Shown in pieces: positions 8,026-21,320 of a stretch of DNA of 64,000 nucleotides (position 1 is the stretch's first letter; each line of letters starts with the position of its first letter). The notes beneath the pieces were generated by a model. That model saw only the letters and a program-made list of their open reading frames with translations, was not told the DNA's origin and ran no database searches. Origin of the DNA: JBBEAM01 sp040882845 (GTDB lineage: Bacteria > Pseudomonadota > Alphaproteobacteria > Kiloniellales > DSM-21159); NCBI GenBank assembly GCA_040882845.1, contig JBBEAM010000013.1, positions 124,001-188,000 on the forward strand, written 5' to 3'. The translations under genes and the position numbers were made by a program.

Positions 8026-9404
8026 TTGCCTAAGAAGCTTTTCATCAAGACCTACGGCTGCCAGATGAACGTCTACGACTCGGCGCGCATGGTCGATGTC
8101 CTGGCGCCGCTCGGCTATGCCCAGACGCAGAACGCGGAAGGGGCGGATCTGGTGATCCTCAACACCTGCCACATCCGCGAGAAAGCCAGCGAAAAGGTCT
8201 ATTCCGAGCTCGGCCGCCTGCGCAAGCTGCAGCAGGCGCGCAGCGGCGAGGGCGGGCGTATGCTGCTGGCGGTGGCCGGCTGCGTCGCCCAGGCCGAGGG
8301 CGAGGAGATCCTGCGCCGCGCCCCGCAGGTCGATCTCGTGTTCGGGCCGCAGACCTATCACCGCCTTCCGGAGCTGGTCGGCCGCGTGCTGGACGCGCAA
8401 GGCGGGCGCGGCGTCGTGGATACAGATTTTCCGGCGGAGTCGAAGTTCGACTCCCTGCCGGAGGAGCACGCCGCCCAGGGTCCGGCGGCCTTCCTCTCGG
8501 TGCAGGAAGGCTGCGACAAGTTCTGCAGCTTCTGTGTCGTGCCCTACACCCGCGGCGCCGAGTTCTCGCGTTCCGCGGACGAGGTACTGGCCGAAGCCGG
8601 GCGACTGGTGGCCGGCGGTGCGCTGGAGATCACCCTGCTCGGCCAGAACGTCAACGCCTACCACGGCGCGGGACCGGACGGGAAAGACTGGGGCCTCGGT
8701 CGCCTGCTGCTGCGCCTCGCCGAGATCGAGGGACTGGAGCGCCTGCGCTACACCACCTCGCATCCGCGCGACATGGACGACGAGCTGATCGCGGCCCATG
8801 CAGAACCCAAGGTCATGCCCTTTCTGCACCTGCCGGTGCAGTCCGGCTCCGACCGGATTCTCGAGGCGATGAACCGCAAGCACAGCGCCGAGGACTATCT
8901 GCGCAGCGTCGAAAAGCTGCGCCGGTCGCGGCCCGATCTGGCCTTGTCCTCGGACTTTATCACCGGCTTTCCGGGCGAGCGCGACGAAGACTTCGCCGCG
9001 ACCCTGCGGCTGGTCACCGAGGTCGGCTACGCCCAGGCCTATTCCTTCAAGTACTCGCCGCGCCCCGGCACCCCGGCGGCGGGGGCGGCGCAGCAGGTTC
9101 CCGAGGAGGTCAAGTCCGAGCGCCTGGCCCAGCTTCAGGAACTGCTCAACGCCCAGCAGCTCGCCTTCAACCAGGCCAGCGTCGGCCTACGGCTGCCGGT
9201 GCTGTTCGAGCGGCGCGGCAAGCGCCCCGGCCAGCTCGCCGGGCGCAGCCCGGCGATGCAAGCGGTGGTCGCCGCGGCGCCGGAACGGCTGCTCGGCCAG
9301 CTGGTCGAGATCGAGATCCAGGCGGCCCATGCCAACAGCCTGAGCGGCCGGGTGGTCCTCCACGACGACGAGGACCGCTATCTTTTCGAGGAGAGGGCGA
9401 GCGC

Positions 9405-9408
<4 letters not shown>
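8026..9408 (+). CDS. miaB: tRNA-2-methylthio-N6-dimethylallyladenosine synthase MiaB
   Basis: Radical-SAM methylthiotransferase that converts i6A37 to ms2i6A37 in tRNA. I chose TTG 8026, which gives the family-typical start MPKKLFIKTYGCQMN, with AGCGGAG a few bases upstream. The protein is 460 aa. Cluster ligands are visible: Cys12, Cys48 and Cys86 in the MTTase domain and CDKFCSFC (163, 167, 170) in the radical-SAM domain; a TRAM domain closes the protein. The stop overlaps the phoH start. Confidence 0.96.
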
Positions 9409-10451
<1,043 letters not shown>

Positions 10452-10461
10452 GGACGACGGC

Positions 10462-11079
10462 ATGACCGGGACGGCGCGAAGTCCCGCCGGGGGGGGGCCG
10501 GTAAGCACTCTTGAGGGCGCCGCCAGGGGAGACAGCCTGGGCGAACCCGAGGACCCTTCGGAGAGTCCGATCGCCATCGACTGCGCACTGCGCTGCGCTG
10601 CCTGGGCCGCCAGTCTGCCCGAGGCGGAGGCCCTGGCGCGCCGCGCCGCGGCGGCGGCGCTGGCCGCGGGCGGCGTCGACCTGCCGCGCGGCGGCGAGCT
10701 CTCCCTGGCGCTCAGCGACGATGCCGAGCTGCAGATTCTCAACAAGGCCTACCGCGGCAAGGACGGCCCGACCAACGTGCTGTCCTTCCCCGGCGATCCC
10801 CTGCCGGAGACGGCGGGACAGCCCTACCTCCTCGGCGACGTGGTGCTGGCCCTGGGCGTCTGCGCCCGCGAGGCGGCGGCCCAGGGCAAGACCCTGGCCG
10901 ATCATCTCACCCATCTCGTGGTCCACGGCGTGCTGCACCTGCTCGGCCAGGATCACGAGAGCGACGCCGAGGCGGCGCGCATGGAAGCCCTGGAGGTTCG
11001 AATTCTCGCGGGGCTCGGCATCGCCGATCCCTATGCCAGCGCAGCGCAGCGGGAAAGCCACGGGGAGACCGGCCGATGA
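10462..11079 (+). CDS. ybeY: rRNA maturation endoribonuclease YbeY
   Basis: Zinc-dependent RNase of 205 aa involved in 16S rRNA 3'-end maturation. The metal site HGVLHLLGQDHE (HGxLHLxGxDH) is intact, and AYRGKDGPTNVLSFP matches the family. The first 35 residues are low-complexity and beyond the usual N-terminus, so a later start is possible. Its stop overlaps the corC start by four bases. Confidence 0.95.
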   Translation: MTGTARSPAGGGPVSTLEGAARGDSLGEPEDPSESPIAIDCALRCAAWAASLPEAEALARRAAAAALAAGGVDLPRGGELSLALSDDAELQILNKAYRGKDGPTNVLSFPGDPLPETAGQPYLLGDVVLALGVCAREAAAQGKTLADHLTHLVVHGVLHLLGQDHESDAEAARMEALEVRILAGLGIADPYASAAQRESHGETGR

Positions 11080-12028
11080 GCCAGGCTTCCGACGGTTCGG
11101 CCGGCGGCAACGGCTTCTGGTCCTGGCTGCGCGGCCTGTTCAAGCCGCGCAACGGCGACTCCAAGCTGCGCGACACCATCGAGGAGATCATCGAGGAGAT
11201 CGAGGAGTCCGAGGGCGAGGAGGAGGCCGCCACGCCGATCGGCACCCACGAGCGGGTGATGCTCTCCAACATCCTCAAGCTGCGCCACCTCACGGCCTAC
11301 GACGTCATGGTGCCGCGCGCCGATATCGTCGCGGTGGAGGAGCAGACCGGCTACGAGGAGGTGCTGCAGCTGATGGCCGAAGGCGGCCACAGCCGCGTGC
11401 CGGTCTATCGCGGCACCCTCGACGAGGTGCTGGGCTTCGTCCACATCAAGGATCTGCTGACTTTCTCCGGCGCCAAGTCCCGCTTCAAGCTGAACAAGAT
11501 CCTGCGCCCCCTGATCGCCGCCTCCCCCTCGATCCGGGTTATGGACTTGCTGCTGGAGATGCGCCTGAAGCGCATGCACATGGCCCTGGTGGTGGACGAG
11601 TTCGGCGGCATCGACGGCCTGATCACCATCGAGGATCTGGTCGAGGAAATCGTCGGCGAGATCGAGGACGAGCACGACGTCGCCGAGGGACCGAAGCTGC
11701 AGGTCCGCGCCGACGGCACCATGCTCGCCGATGCGCGGATGGAGATCGAGGAGTTCGAGAACGCCTACGGCCAGTTGCTCTCGGAAGAGGAACGCGAGGA
11801 GGACATCGACACCCTGGGCGGCCTGGTCTTCACCCTGGCCGGGCGGGTGCCGGCGCGCGGCGAGCTGATCGAGCACCCGGCCTCCGGCCTCGCCTTCGAG
11901 GTGGTGCAGGCCGATCCGCGCCGGATCAAGCGCCTGCGGATCCGCAAGTCCCAGCTGCCTGCCCCGGACGCGAAAGCCGCCAGGGGCAAGACGAAGTCGA
12001 CGGGCAAGATTGGGAGAAGCGGCAGGGC

Positions 12029-12032
<4 letters not shown>
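11076..12032 (+). CDS. CBS-domain / CorC_HlyC family protein
   Basis: Hemolysin-C/CorC type protein of 318 aa. An acidic segment (EEIIEEIEESEGEEE) is followed by two CBS domains (about 70-190, containing TAYDVMVPRADIVAV) and a C-terminal transporter-associated domain. The membrane DUF21 domain is absent, so it is the soluble CorC form linked to Mg2+/Co2+ efflux or envelope integrity. It is sandwiched between ybeY and lnt with overlaps at both ends, implying obligate co-translation. Confidence 0.9.
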
Positions 12033-13624
<1,592 letters not shown>

Positions 13625-13809
13625 GCCTCGCGCCGCTGGAGAAAAGGGCGACAACTGGCTTGCGCCGGGAGGGGCAAATCTGCACAGTACGGCCCTCTCG
13701 CGCCGGCCCCGCCTGGGTGGCTTTGTGGGGGCTCACGGGCGGGCTCCGGAAACCGGAAATTCCAGCGCCTCGGCGCCGATCAGGACGTTAGCAACTAAGG
13801 GGATGGGTC
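13625..13809 (+). other. metK leader region
   Basis: 185 bp between lnt and metK with no gene. In many alphaproteobacteria this interval holds a small regulator gene or an S-adenosylmethionine-responsive leader; I recognise neither with confidence. AAGGGGA at 13797-13803 serves as the metK ribosome-binding site. Confidence 0.4.
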
Positions 13810-14985
<1,176 letters not shown>

Positions 14986-15002
14986 GGCCTTTTGCGGAGC
15001 TT

Positions 15003-15695
15003 ATGTCGCGCACCACTCCGCCACAGGCCCGCAAGGTCTTCGGGCGGCGTCTCGGACGCCCGCTGAAGCCCAGTCAGGAGCGTCTGATCGAGACGCTGCT
15101 GCCACGGCTCGAGCTCGACAGCAGCATGCCGCAGCTCGATCCGGCGGCGGTCTTTCCCGAAGCCGGGGAGATCTGGCTGGAGATCGGCTTCGGCGGCGGC
15201 GAGCACCTCGCCTGGCAGGCGACCGAGAACCCCGGCGTCGGTTTCCTCGGCGCCGAGATCTTCCTCAACGGCATCGCCGGGCTGCTGCGCGAGATCGAGA
15301 CGCAGGAACTCGCCAATATCCGCATCTGGCGGGAGGATGCGCGGCTGCTGCTCGACGCGCTGCCGCAAGCCTGTCTGGACCGGGTTTTCATCCTCTTTCC
15401 CGACCCCTGGCCGAAGCTGCGCCACCACAAGCGCCGCATCGTGCAGCGCGAGACCCTCGACCGTCTGGCCCAAGTGATGAAGCCGGGCGCGGAGCTGCGG
15501 CTCGCCACCGACGATGCCTCCTACCTGCCCTGGATGGTCGAGCGGCTCAGCCGCCACCCGGCCTTCCGCTGGCTGGCCGAGCGCCCGGCGGACTGGCGCG
15601 ATCGTCCCGCCGACTGGCCGCAGACCCGCTACGAAGCCAAGGCCCTCGCTGCCGGACGCAAGCCGGCCTATCTGCGCTACCGGCGGCGCGGCTGA
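15003..15695 (+). CDS. trmB: tRNA (guanine-N7-)-methyltransferase
   Basis: Methylates G46 in the tRNA variable loop using S-adenosylmethionine, here made by the product of the preceding gene. The 230-aa protein shows the SAM site LEIGFGGGEHL, GAEIFLNG and the substrate-binding region LFPDPWPKLRHHKRR, which is the clearest TrmB signature. Length is normal. It lies 17 bp after metK on the same strand. Confidence 0.96.
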   Translation: MSRTTPPQARKVFGRRLGRPLKPSQERLIETLLPRLELDSSMPQLDPAAVFPEAGEIWLEIGFGGGEHLAWQATENPGVGFLGAEIFLNGIAGLLREIETQELANIRIWREDARLLLDALPQACLDRVFILFPDPWPKLRHHKRRIVQRETLDRLAQVMKPGAELRLATDDASYLPWMVERLSRHPAFRWLAERPADWRDRPADWPQTRYEAKALAAGRKPAYLRYRRRG

Positions 15696-15722
15696 CCGCG
15701 CACGGGGCGGCACGGGGGACGC

Positions 15723-15751
15723 TTGAAATTCCTCGCCCGCGCCTGTATATA
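15723..15751 (+). promoter_or_regulatory. promoter of the rimP-nusA-infB operon
   Basis: TTGAAA (15723-15728) and TATATA (15746-15751) are separated by 17 bp, close to sigma-70 consensus and an AT island in GC-rich DNA. Transcription would begin near 15758, leaving an untranslated leader of about 87 nt before rimP. Confidence 0.7.
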
Positions 15752-15799
15752 CGGCTCAGCCATAGCGATGCCTCTTCGGTAGGAGACATCGAAAGTAAG

Positions 15800-15827
15800 A
15801 TGGTGGGCCCGGCGCCCGCCATTTTTT
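15800..15827 (+). terminator. leader terminator / attenuator upstream of rimP
   Basis: A 9-bp stem with one G-T pair (15800-15808 with 15814-15822) and a 5-base loop is followed by a T-run (to 15827). It lies between the promoter and the rimP ATG (15845), so it would stop transcription prematurely unless overridden. A weaker upstream stem (15766-15770 with 15787-15791) may take part in switching. Confidence 0.75.
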
Positions 15828-15844
15828 GTTGCAGCGGAGCGTTC

Positions 15845-16399
15845 ATGGCGGACACGACGGGCGCGGCGGTGACCGCGCCGGAACAGTCGAACGGCAAGAC
15901 CAGCGAGGGCAAGGCGGCGGAGGTCGAGAACCTGATCGCCCCGAGCCTCGCCGATTTGGGTTTCGAGATTGTGCGCGTGCTGCTGACCGGCAGCGGGCGC
16001 GGCGAGCGGCAGGTGCTGCAGATCATGGCCGAGCGGCCCGACGGAACGATGACCGTCGAGGACTGCGCCGAGGTCAGCCGGGCGGCTTCCGCGCTGCTCG
16101 AGGTCGAGGACCCGATCCGCGGCGCTTATGTGCTGGAGGTCAGCTCTCCGGGGATCGACCGGCCGCTGACCCGGCTGAAGGATTTCGCGCGCTTCGCCGG
16201 TTTCGAGGCGAAGCTCGAACTGACCATGCCCTTCGAGGGCCAGCGCCGCTTCCGCGGCCGGCTCAAGGGGGTCGAGGACGACACCATCCTGCTGCTGCTC
16301 GACGAGGGGGAGCGGGAACTGAGAGTTTCCTTTGCCGATCTGGCGAAGGCGAAGCTGGTGCTGACGGACGACCTGATCGCCGCCAGTACCGCGCAATAG
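15845..16399 (+). CDS. rimP: ribosome maturation factor RimP
   Basis: Assists 30S subunit maturation. ATG 15845 is chosen: the upstream in-frame ATG at 15801 falls inside the terminator hairpin. The 184-aa protein has the RimP N-domain (LIAPSLADLGFEIVRVLL), the linker VSSPGIDRPLTRLKDFARFAG and the SH3-like C-domain. An N-terminal extension of about 25 Ala/Thr/Lys-rich residues precedes the domain. It leads the nusA operon. Confidence 0.95.
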   Translation: MADTTGAAVTAPEQSNGKTSEGKAAEVENLIAPSLADLGFEIVRVLLTGSGRGERQVLQIMAERPDGTMTVEDCAEVSRAASALLEVEDPIRGAYVLEVSSPGIDRPLTRLKDFARFAGFEAKLELTMPFEGQRRFRGRLKGVEDDTILLLLDEGERELRVSFADLAKAKLVLTDDLIAASTAQ

Positions 16400-16442
16400 G
16401 TTCAACAGTGCTGACGACATGAGTTGAGGGACGAATCAGGCC

Positions 16443-18044
16443 ATGGACGCGAATGTGCTCTATCGGACGGAAATGCTGCAGGTGGCGGACGCCGTCGCCC
16501 GCGAAAAAGGCATCGAAGCCGATGAAGTCTTGGTGGCGATGGAACAGGCCATTCAGAAGGCCGGCCGCGCCAAGTACGGGCAGGAACACGATATCCGCGC
16601 GGAGATCGACCGCAAGACGGGCGAAATCCGGCTGCGCCGCTACGTCACCGTAGCGGAGGAGGTGGAGAACGAGTTCACCGAGATCACCTTGGATGAGGCC
16701 AAGCGCCGCGACAAGGAAGCCGAGATCGGGACCGAATTCATCGACGACCTGCCGCCGATCGACCTCGGGCGCATCGCCGCCCAGACCGCCAAGCAGGTGA
16801 TCGTGCAGAAGGTCCGCGAGGCCGAGCGCGCGCGCCAGTTCGAGGAATACAAGGACCGCACCGGCGAGATCGTCAACGGCATCGTCAAGCGCAACGAGTT
16901 CGGCAACGTCACCGTCGATCTCGGCCGGGCCGAGGGCCTGCTGCGTCGCGACGAGGGCCTGCCGCGCGAATCCCTGCGCAACGGCGACCGGGTGCGCGCT
17001 TACATCTACGACGTGCGCGAGGAAATCCGCGGACCGCAGATCTTCCTGTCGCGCAGCCATCCGCAGTTCATGGCCAAGCTCTTCGCCCAGGAAGTGCCGG
17101 AAATCTACGACGGCATCATCGAGATCAAGTCGGTGGCCCGCGATCCGGGCAGCCGCGCCAAGATTGCGGTGATCTCCTACGACTCCTCGGTCGATCCGGT
17201 CGGCGCCTGCGTCGGCATGCGCGGCAGCCGGGTCCAGGCCGTGGTGCAGGAGCTGCAGGGCGAGAAGATCGACATCATTCCCTGGTCTGAGGACCCGGCG
17301 ACCTTCGTGGTTAACGCCCTGGCCCCGGCCGAGGTGACCAAGGTGGTGCTCGACGAGGAGCAGGGCCGCATCGAGGTCGTGGTCCCAGACGAGCAGCTTT
17401 CGCTGGCGATCGGGCGGCGCGGCCAGAACGTGCGCCTCGCCTCCCAGCTGACCGGCTGGGAGATCGATATCCTCACCGAGGAGGAGGAGTCGCAGCGCCG
17501 CCAGGAGGAATTCCATAACCGCTCGCAGATGTTCATCGAGGCCCTCGACGTCGACGACGTGATTGCCCATCTCCTGGTTGCCGAGGGCTTCACCTCGGTC
17601 GAGCAGGTCGCCTACGTCCCGGTCGAGGAACTGACCGAGATCGAAGGCTTCGACGAGGACGTGGCCGAGGAGCTGCGCAACCGCGCCAGCACCTTCCTCG
17701 ACGAGCAGAACGAGCGCAACGAGGAGAAGCGCCGCGAGCTCGGCGTCGAGGACGCAGTGGCCGAGATCGAGGGACTGAACGCGGCGATGCTGGTCACCCT
17801 CGGCGAGAACGGCGTCAAGTCGCTGGACGATCTCGCCGATCTGGCGAGCGACGAGCTGATGGAGATGCTCGGCGAGCGCGCGCCCAGCGAGGACGAGACC
17901 AACGCCATCATCATGGCGGCGCGCGCCCACTGGTTCGCCGACGAGCCGGCGCCGGAAGAGGCGGCGGCGGGAGAGCCCGCCGAGGACGCCACCGAAGCGG
18001 CGCCCGCCGAGACCGCCGCGAGCGAAGACGAGAGCAAGGAGTAA
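16443..18044 (+). CDS. nusA: transcription termination/antitermination factor NusA
   Basis: RNA-polymerase-binding factor of 533 aa that modulates pausing, termination and antitermination. Domains in order are the NusA N-domain (about 1-125), S1 (about 130-200), two KH domains (CVGMRGSRVQAVVQEL and LAIGRRGQNVRLASQL) and acidic C-terminal helix-hairpin repeats (about 350-500) with a Glu/Ala-rich tail. As a termination factor encoded behind a leader terminator, it is a natural candidate for feedback control. Confidence 0.97.
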   Translation: MDANVLYRTEMLQVADAVAREKGIEADEVLVAMEQAIQKAGRAKYGQEHDIRAEIDRKTGEIRLRRYVTVAEEVENEFTEITLDEAKRRDKEAEIGTEFIDDLPPIDLGRIAAQTAKQVIVQKVREAERARQFEEYKDRTGEIVNGIVKRNEFGNVTVDLGRAEGLLRRDEGLPRESLRNGDRVRAYIYDVREEIRGPQIFLSRSHPQFMAKLFAQEVPEIYDGIIEIKSVARDPGSRAKIAVISYDSSVDPVGACVGMRGSRVQAVVQELQGEKIDIIPWSEDPATFVVNALAPAEVTKVVLDEEQGRIEVVVPDEQLSLAIGRRGQNVRLASQLTGWEIDILTEEEESQRRQEEFHNRSQMFIEALDVDDVIAHLLVAEGFTSVEQVAYVPVEELTEIEGFDEDVAEELRNRASTFLDEQNERNEEKRRELGVEDAVAEIEGLNAAMLVTLGENGVKSLDDLADLASDELMEMLGERAPSEDETNAIIMAARAHWFADEPAPEEAAAGEPAEDATEAAPAETAASEDESKE

Positions 18045-18056
18045 GACGCCAGCCCG

Positions 18057-18713
18057 ATGCTGAACCCGATGCCTGCAGATACTGTTAAGCCCGCCCGCCC
18101 GGCCGCCGCGCCGGAACGGCGCTGCATTGCCTCGGGCGAGGTTGCCCCGAAGCAGGGGCTGCTGCGCTTCGTGGTCGGGCCGGACGGCGTACTGGTTCCG
18201 GATCTCGCCGAGCGCCTGCCGGGCCGCGGACTCTGGCTGACCGCCGATCCGGCGCTGCTGAGGAAGGCGATCGCCAAGAATCTCTTCTCCAAGGCGGCAC
18301 GGCAGCACGTCGTGTTGCCGGAGGATCTGGAGCCGCGGCTTGCCGTCCTGCTGCGCCAGCGGGTGCTGGAACTGCTGTCCCTGGCGCGCCGCGCCGGAGA
18401 TCTGGTCGCCGGGCACGACAAGGTGCGTCAGCGGCTGGAGACCGGAGCCGCGGCGCTGCTGCTGCAGGCCGAGGATGGCGCCGAGGACAGCTGCGGCCGG
18501 CTCGCCCGCCTCGCGGAGGGGGTGCGGCCGGGGATCGATATCTATAGAATCCTGCCCGCGGCGGAGCTGGGGGCGGCGATCGGCCGGGAGCAGGCGGTGC
18601 ATGTCGCCGTGGATCCCGGCGGTTTGGCGGAGCGGTTGAATCGCGAGCTGGCCCGCTATATGGCTCTGCGCGACGGCGGGACTGTCCGAGACAAGACGAC
18701 GGAAAGCGTTTGA
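18057..18713 (+). CDS. YlxR/L7Ae-type RNA-binding protein
   Basis: 218-aa protein with an N-terminal YlxR (DUF448) domain (RRCIASGEVAPKQGLLRFVVGPDG, then LPGRGLWL) and a C-terminal L7Ae-like region starting at about LLSLARRAGDLVAGHDKVRQ. Its place between nusA and infB is conserved in bacteria. YlxR homologues bind nucleic acid or RNase P RNA; the role here is inferred from the family. It ends four bases before infB. Confidence 0.9.
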   Translation: MLNPMPADTVKPARPAAAPERRCIASGEVAPKQGLLRFVVGPDGVLVPDLAERLPGRGLWLTADPALLRKAIAKNLFSKAARQHVVLPEDLEPRLAVLLRQRVLELLSLARRAGDLVAGHDKVRQRLETGAAALLLQAEDGAEDSCGRLARLAEGVRPGIDIYRILPAAELGAAIGREQAVHVAVDPGGLAERLNRELARYMALRDGGTVRDKTTESV

Positions 18714-18717
18714 AGAT

Positions 18718-21276
18718 ATGACGACGACCAAAGACAAGGATGATGCGGGCAAGAAGCCCCTGAAGCTCAACCGGCCTGGTAAGCTGGAGCTGAACAAGAC
18801 CGTCAAGAAAGGTCCGGTCCAGCAGAGCTTCAGTCATGGACGCTCCAAGACCGTCGAGGTCGAGGTCAAGCGCAAGCGCGTCTACAAGGCGGGCGACGGC
18901 GGCCGCATGAGCGAGGTCGTCGGCAAGGCCGCGCCAGAGGCCGAAGCCGCCAACGAGGAGAACGAAAGGGCGCTGCGCGCCAGCCTCAAGGGCCTCACGC
19001 CGGCCGAGCGGGAAGCGCGCCTGCGCGCCCTCGACCAGGCCAAGGACGACAAGGAACGCCGCGAGCAGGAGGCCGAAGACCGAGCGGCGCGCGAAGCCCG
19101 CGAAGCCGAGGAACGCAAGGCCCGCGAGGCCGAGCGGGCCAAGCAGGAAGCCGAGACCGACGCGGCACGGAGCGAGCGCGAGCAGCGCGAGACCGGGGAA
19201 AGCGCGCCGCAGGAGACAGCGACTCCCTCTCCCGAGGAAGCTGCGGCCGCCGTTCCCGTCGAGCCGACGCCTGAAGAAGAGGCGCACGCGCGCAAGAAGG
19301 AAAAGGAAAAGGAACTGGAGCGCGGCGCCAAGCCGGGCAAGCTGGCGCCGCCGCGCAGCCGCGGCGAGCCGCGCCGCCGGCAGGGCAAGCTGACGATTTC
19401 CCAGGCGCTCGAGGACGACGAACAGGGCCGCGAGCGGGTGCGCTCCATGGCCGCCCTGAAGCGCCAGCGCGAACGTGAGAAAGAGCGGGCGCGCGAAGCG
19501 CTGCAGGAGCATAAGAAAGTGATTCGCGAGGTCACCATTCCCGAGGCCATCACCGTTCAGGAGCTGGCCAACCGCATGGCCGAGCGTGGCGGCGAAGTGG
19601 TCAAGACCCTGATGAAGCTCGGCGTGATGGCGACCATCACCCAGTCCATCGATGCCGACACCGCCGAATTGGTGGTCGAGGAATTCGGCCACCGCTCCAA
19701 GCGCGTCTCCGACGAGGATGTCGAGATCGGCATCAAGGGCGAGAGCGACGATCCCACCAAGCAGGTCGCGCGTGCACCGATCGTCACGGTGATGGGCCAT
19801 GTCGATCACGGCAAGACCTCGCTGCTCGATGCGCTGCGCAAGACCGACGTTGCCGCCCACGAGGCCGGCGGGATCACCCAGCACATCGGCGCCTATCAGA
19901 TCGAGGTGTCTTCCGGCGCCAAGATCACTTTCATCGACACGCCGGGCCACGCCGCCTTCACCGAGATGCGGTCGCGCGGCGCCGATGTCACCGACATCGT
20001 GGTGCTGGTGGTCGCGGCCGACGACGGCGTGATGGAGCAGACCAAGGAGGCGATCAGCCACGCCAAGGCGGCGGGGGTGCCGATCATCGTCGCCATCAAC
20101 AAGATCGACAAGCCGGACGCCGACCCCAACAAGGTCAAGACCGAACTGCTGCAGTACGAACTGGTGCCCGAGGACATGGGCGGCGAAATCCAGTGCATCC
20201 CGGTTTCCGCGATCAGCGGCGAGGGACTCGACAACCTGGAGGAGGCGATCCTGCTGCAGGCCGAGCTGCTCGAGCTGAAAGCCGATCCCGCGCGCCGCGC
20301 CCAGGGCGTGATCGTCGAGGCCAAGCTGGAGCAGGGCCGCGGCTCGGTCGCCACGGTGCTGATCAAGAGCGGCACCCTCAATGTCGGCGACGCCTTCGTC
20401 GCCGGCAGCGAGTCCGGGCGTGTCCGCGCGCTGCTCGACTATCGCGGCGAGAAGGTGACATCGGCCGGACCCTCGGTTCCGGTCGAGGTGCTGGGACTGA
20501 CCGGCACGCCGCTTGCCGGCGAGGAGTTCGCCGTGGTCGACGACGAGACCCAGGCCCGCGAGATCGCCGATTTCCGCTCCGAGAAAAAGCGCACTGCCGA
20601 GATGGCCTCGCAGGGGCGCGGCACCCTCGAGCAGATGCTGACCAAGATCAAGGAAGGCGAGGCCGTCGGCGTGCCGGTGGTCATCAAGTCCGACGTGCAT
20701 GGCTCTCTGGAAGCGATCCAGGGCGCGCTCGACAAGCTGGGCACGGAAGAGGTCGAGGCACGGGTGCTGCATGCCGGCGTCGGCGGCATCAACGAGTCCG
20801 ATGTCACCCTGGCGCGGGCTTCCAACGCCGTGATCATCGCCTTCAACGTGCGCGCCAACGCCCAGGCCCGCGAGATGGCCAAGCGCGACAACGTCGATAT
20901 TCGCTACTACTCGATCATCTACAACGTGATCGACGACATTCGCGACGCGATGTCGGGCCACCTCTCGCCGGAGCAGAACGAGAAGTTCCTCGGCTACGCT
21001 GAGATCCGCGACGTCTTCAACATCACCAAGGCCGGCAAGGTCGCCGGCTGCTACATCACCGAGGGTACGGTCAAGCGCGGCGCCAAGGTGCGGCTGCTGC
21101 GCGACAATGTGGTGATCCACGACGGCGCCCTGAAGACGCTGAAGCGCTTCAAGGACGAGGTGAAGGAAGTGCAGAGCGGCTACGAGTGCGGCATGGCCTT
21201 CGAAAACTACCAGGACATCCAGGTCGGCGATCAGATCGAGTGCTACGAGCTCGTCGAAACCGCCCGCACGCTGTAG
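18718..21276 (+). CDS. infB: translation initiation factor IF-2
   Basis: GTPase that places initiator tRNA on the 30S subunit. The 852-aa protein has a charged, coiled-coil-like N-terminal region (about 60-260, rich in Glu/Arg/Ala), then the IF2 N2 domain and the GTPase domain with G1 GHVDHGKTSLLDAL, G3 DTPGHAAF and G4 NKID, followed by domains II, III and C2. The N-terminal insert is length-variable in the family. The gene sits in the nusA-infB-rbfA-truB order. Confidence 0.97.
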   Translation: MTTTKDKDDAGKKPLKLNRPGKLELNKTVKKGPVQQSFSHGRSKTVEVEVKRKRVYKAGDGGRMSEVVGKAAPEAEAANEENERALRASLKGLTPAEREARLRALDQAKDDKERREQEAEDRAAREAREAEERKAREAERAKQEAETDAARSEREQRETGESAPQETATPSPEEAAAAVPVEPTPEEEAHARKKEKEKELERGAKPGKLAPPRSRGEPRRRQGKLTISQALEDDEQGRERVRSMAALKRQREREKERAREALQEHKKVIREVTIPEAITVQELANRMAERGGEVVKTLMKLGVMATITQSIDADTAELVVEEFGHRSKRVSDEDVEIGIKGESDDPTKQVARAPIVTVMGHVDHGKTSLLDALRKTDVAAHEAGGITQHIGAYQIEVSSGAKITFIDTPGHAAFTEMRSRGADVTDIVVLVVAADDGVMEQTKEAISHAKAAGVPIIVAINKIDKPDADPNKVKTELLQYELVPEDMGGEIQCIPVSAISGEGLDNLEEAILLQAELLELKADPARRAQGVIVEAKLEQGRGSVATVLIKSGTLNVGDAFVAGSESGRVRALLDYRGEKVTSAGPSVPVEVLGLTGTPLAGEEFAVVDDETQAREIADFRSEKKRTAEMASQGRGTLEQMLTKIKEGEAVGVPVVIKSDVHGSLEAIQGALDKLGTEEVEARVLHAGVGGINESDVTLARASNAVIIAFNVRANAQAREMAKRDNVDIRYYSIIYNVIDDIRDAMSGHLSPEQNEKFLGYAEIRDVFNITKAGKVAGCYITEGTVKRGAKVRLLRDNVVIHDGALKTLKRFKDEVKEVQSGYECGMAFENYQDIQVGDQIECYELVETARTL

Positions 21277-21320
21277 TCCGCCGCTCAGTTCTGTGATCTC
21301 CAGGGCCAGGACCTAGGGCC

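Noticed and set aside
10511..12028. Open frame continuous with lnt extending 500 codons upstream
   Set aside because: The upstream part overlaps ybeY and corC in another frame with Arg/Ala/Pro-rich shadow sequence; lnt starts at ATG 12029 with a stop overlap.
13625..13809. SAM-II or SAM/SAH riboswitch upstream of metK
   Set aside because: I could not align the conserved core of either class to this leader; left only as a region to search.
16263..21120. Very long open frames on the minus strand across nusA, ylxR and infB
   Set aside because: They are antisense to clear genes, their translations are rich in His, Leu, Gly and Arg without any domain, and they follow third-position GC bias of the real genes.
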